Shown piece by piece: positions 14,598 through 16,315 of a stretch of 16,315 nucleotides of DNA. This DNA is from SG-bin9 sp049323835 (GTDB lineage Bacteria; Pseudomonadota; Alphaproteobacteria; Rhizobiales; Xanthobacteraceae), in the NCBI GenBank assembly GCA_049323835.1, contig JBMOOJ010000064.1, positions 1-16,315 of the forward strand, read 5' to 3'. Numbering within the stretch: position 1 is the first letter of the stretch; each line of letters opens with the position of its first letter. The notes beneath the pieces were generated by a model, which was not told the DNA's origin, searched no databases, and saw only the letters and a program-made list of their open reading frames with translations. The translations under genes were made by a program, and so were the position numbers.

Positions 14598-14788
14598 GGC
14601 GACGGCGCCAGCCGCAACTTTCTCCCAAGATTCCAAAGGCTTGATCCGGCCCTGCGTCCGTGCGGCTGCTGGAACAAGATATTTTGCGCTGCAAAAACAG
14701 GCGCGGACCTGTTCAGGTTCCATGAAGGACGTCTGCGAAATGATCACGTCCGCACGAAACATGTCATAAATTTAAGCGTTGGAATGTG
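14598..14788. other. Non-coding stretch with three inverted repeats
   Basis: No gene is supported between the receptor stop and the hydrolase promoter. The DNA is visibly more AT-rich than its surroundings. It contains TTTTGC-GCT-GCAAAA (14682-14696), a GGACCT/AGGTTC hairpin (14705-14720, one G-U pair) and GGACGT-N13-ACGTCC (14727-14751). None is followed by a T-run. One may act as an operator or as a 3' mRNA structure for the receptor. Confidence 0.5.
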
Positions 14789-14817
14789 TTGAGAGTCACG
14801 AGGCCGTTACCTATAGA
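14789..14817 (+). promoter_or_regulatory. Predicted housekeeping sigma promoter for the hydrolase gene
   Basis: TTGAGA (14789-14794) and TATAGA (14812-14817) are separated by exactly 17 bases, which fits a -35/-10 pair for the major sigma factor (5 of 6 and 4 of 6 matches). Transcription would start near 14825, leaving a leader of ~70 bases before the ATG at 14896. An overlapping TTGACA at 14818 lacks a good -10. Confidence 0.5.
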
Positions 14818-14895
14818 TTGACAGGTACAAGGAAATACAAAACCATTTCTCGCAGCAGACTGAGTCTGCACGAAGGCAGGTTTCGAAGGTCGCCA

Positions 14896-15705
14896 ATGAA
14901 GCGTGGAATCCTTCTGGTCTTCCTGTTCGTCGTTCTCGCGGCCGGCGCGGTCTATGCGAGTTCATTTGCCCTTATCCGTCATGAGGACGTGAATTTCTAC
15001 GACGTCTCGCGCGCGCGATCGATCGAAGCAGACATCTACGTCAACCGCATTTCGGAGGCGAAAGCCAAAACCGGCGTCAAGCTGATGCCGGTGGCGATCG
15101 TCAATCACGGCTACACGGTCAAGAACAAGGAATACAAGTTCCTGACCAAGGTGCTCGCGGCGCGCGGTTACCTCGTCGTCAGCCTTCAGCACGATCTCGA
15201 AAGCGACCCGCCATTGTCCTACGTCGGCTACCCATACGTCGGCCGCAAGCCGATGTATGAGCGGGCCGTCGCCAACATTCTTTACGCGCTGCGCGAGCTG
15301 AAAAAGACCGAGCCGGATGCTGACTTCTCGAAGATCACGCTGGTCGGTCACTCGAACGGCGGCGACATCTCGATGTTCTTCGCGATGGAGCATCCCGAAC
15401 TCGTCAACAAGATCATCACGCTCGACAACCTGCGCGTGCCGCTGCTTGCCAACATCAAGGCGAAGGTTCTGTCGATCCGCTCTGACGGCGCGCAGGGCTT
15501 CAAGCCGGATCCGGGCGTCGTGCCGGATGACGCCACCTGCGAGCAGGCCGGCATCGAGGTCGTCAGAATGGACGACGCGCAGCACACGCAGATGAGCGAT
15601 CGCGGACCGGACTCGGTGAAGGCGAAGATTGCTCAGGTGATCTGGCGCTTCCTCAGCGACGATGACGACAAGCCTGCAAAGGTTGCCGGCGCGGAGAAGA
15701 AGTAA
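14896..15705 (+). CDS. Exported alpha/beta hydrolase
   Basis: A serine hydrolase of 269 residues with an N-terminal signal peptide or anchor (MKRGILLVFLFVVLAAGAVYASS), so probably periplasmic. The nucleophile elbow LVGHSNGGD holds Ser153. Asp197 in IRSDGAQ and His230 in DDAQHTQMSD complete a plausible triad, and VNHGY (~74-78) supplies the oxyanion region after the first core strand. SLQHD and the helix around YERAVANILYALRELKK complete the fold. The C terminus is acidic then basic (SDDDDKPAKVAGAEKK). ATG 14896 has AAGG 6 bases upstream and begins the signal peptide. The upstream part of the open frame from 14779 lacks that logic. The substrate is unknown; an esterase or acyl hydrolase is possible. 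It is a monocistronic unit with its own promoter and terminator. Confidence 0.83.
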   Translation: MKRGILLVFLFVVLAAGAVYASSFALIRHEDVNFYDVSRARSIEADIYVNRISEAKAKTGVKLMPVAIVNHGYTVKNKEYKFLTKVLAARGYLVVSLQHDLESDPPLSYVGYPYVGRKPMYERAVANILYALRELKKTEPDADFSKITLVGHSNGGDISMFFAMEHPELVNKIITLDNLRVPLLANIKAKVLSIRSDGAQGFKPDPGVVPDDATCEQAGIEVVRMDDAQHTQMSDRGPDSVKAKIAQVIWRFLSDDDDKPAKVAGAEKK

Positions 15706-15734
15706 CGCCGCGATCATGGTTCAGCTGTTTGAGC

Positions 15735-15765
15735 GCCGCGAGAAATCGCGGCGTTTTCGTTTGTG
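15735..15765 (+). terminator. Rho-independent terminator of the hydrolase gene
   Basis: CGCCGCGA (15735-15742), GAAA tetraloop (15743-15746) and TCGCGGCG (15747-15754) form a perfect 8-bp GC-rich stem closed by a GNRA loop. TTTTCGTTT follows directly. It begins 30 bases after the hydrolase stop codon and is the only textbook intrinsic terminator in the window. Confidence 0.88.
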
Positions 15766-15806
15766 AAGCTCGTGTCGCAGGATGATTGAGGCTGATACAC
15801 CTCGCT

Positions 15807-15933
15807 CGTCATGGCCGGGCTTGATCCGGCCATCCACGTTCTTGCTTGCTGAGATCGCGTTAAGGCGTGGATCACCGGGTCATAGGCGAGCGAAGCGACG
15901 CCGTTCTCCGAACGGCTATGCCCGGTGATGACG
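15807..15933. repeat. Composite palindromic intergenic repeat
   Basis: A 127-bp nested palindrome. The ends CGTCAT (15807-15812) and ATGACG (15928-15933) are inverted copies. ATCCACG (15832-15838) pairs with CGTGGAT (15866-15872), and ACCGGG-CATAG in the right half pairs with CTATG-CCCGGT. The wording (CATGGCCGGGCTTGATCCGG at one end, GGCGAGCGAAGCGACGCCGT and ACGGCTATGCCCGG at the other) is what I remember of a multicopy palindromic repeat in Bradyrhizobium and Rhodopseudomonas genomes. That is recollection, not a search. No coding capacity is evident. Confidence 0.75.
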
Positions 15934-16009
15934 ACAGAAGTTGACGCACGGTTTTGCCTTCATCGCATCCTCTCTGTATGCAGACGTGCTTGATCGCCCC
16001 TGTTCTTTG

Positions 16010-16315
16010 CGGCGCGGGGGCGCCGGAGTCTTCTTCACGTTCCCCCTCCGATTAGAGGGCGCGCGGAACGCCGGACGCATCGTGCGTCCGCAGCCCTGCG
16101 TGCAATAATGAAAAAGCACACAGGCATAGTCACCACGGATGCCGAACATCGTCCGGCGTTCCGCACGCGGTGGTTTTTTCGGCTTGCTTCGTGCTCTCCC
16201 CGGCGGCGATTGATACGCTTGGGTTCGTCACCGTCGGAATCTGAGACTGTCCGGCGCGCCGGTCGGCACGCAGGCCCTCCGATCCCTTGATGCCAGCGGC
16301 GGGCATCGGGACCAC
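16010..16315. repeat. Structured, probably multicopy intergenic element, cut by the window end
   Basis: No gene is supported here or in 15934-16009, where I see no feature. The region resembles a longer intergenic repeat I recall from Nitrobacteraceae genomes (the GTGCAATAATGAAAAAGCAC part in particular); boundaries are uncertain. It contains a 15-bp exact inverted repeat, GCGGAACGCCGGACG (16063-16077) and its complement at 16150-16164. Inside the left arm begins a second, local hairpin, CGGACGCA-TCG-TGCGTCCG (16072-16090). The two structures share bases 16072-16077 and exclude each other. Six Ts (16174-16179) follow the right arm after nine bases. Confidence 0.5.

Noticed and set aside
16108..16315. 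Short ORFs on both strands at the right end (16108-16290 plus, 16130-16315 minus, 15916-16149 minus)
   Set aside because: They lie in a palindromic, probably multicopy non-coding element, lack ribosome sites, and have Arg/Pro-rich products of the kind often wrongly annotated from such repeats.

Overview
The window looks like chromosomal DNA of an alphaproteobacterium of the Nitrobacteraceae (Bradyrhizobium / Rhodopseudomonas / Afipia group). The evidence is high GC with strong GC3 bias, a MipZ-type division ATPase, DUF1489 and DUF599 proteins, TTAA-N7-TTAA (CtrA-type) boxes, and at the right end a palindromic intergenic repeat of a kind I recall from that family. Species cannot be assigned by reading alone.

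Layout. The left edge (1-300) holds the 3' end of a probable tautomerase-fold gene that converges on lipB (octanoyltransferase, minus strand). Divergent from lipB is a small single-domain FliN-like protein, then tRNA-Leu(GAG) and a small two-helix membrane protein. Next comes mgtE (Mg2+ transporter), which contains a run of ten Ns. The Ns split it into two apparent frames, but the gene is probably intact. From 3.8 to 5.7 kb lie an exported M15-like peptidase, an orphan XRE regulator with a near-ideal CtrA box in its leader, and an aldo/keto reductase. From 5.8 to 8.4 kb lie a YdcF/ElyC-type envelope protein, converging on and overlapping a DUF3253 gene, then a DUF599 membrane protein and a divergent glutathione S-transferase. 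From 8.6 to 10.4 kb are two uncharacterised proteins and a DUF1489 gene whose start codon is abutted by a triplicated 15-bp repeat. From 10.4 to 14.6 kb are panC (minus), divergent mipZ, and a large HBM-sensor chemotaxis receptor. From 14.9 to 15.7 kb is an exported alpha/beta hydrolase with a recognisable promoter and a strong intrinsic terminator. The last ~600 bp are non-coding and made of palindromic or structured repeats that continue past the window end.

How the genes fit together. This is mostly housekeeping sequence in short, often single-gene units: lipoate and pantothenate cofactor synthesis, Mg2+ uptake, detoxification (AKR, GST) and envelope functions. A second theme is cell cycle and motility: MipZ, a FliN-like SpoA protein, a chemoreceptor, and three CtrA-like boxes placed before the FliN-like gene, the XRE gene and the receptor gene. 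I see no CRISPR array, transposase, phage gene, toxin-antitoxin pair or defence island. The least explained signals are the repeats (9949-9993, 11445-11471, 15807-15933, 16010-16315) and the CtrA-like boxes. I do not see a convincing new multi-gene system.
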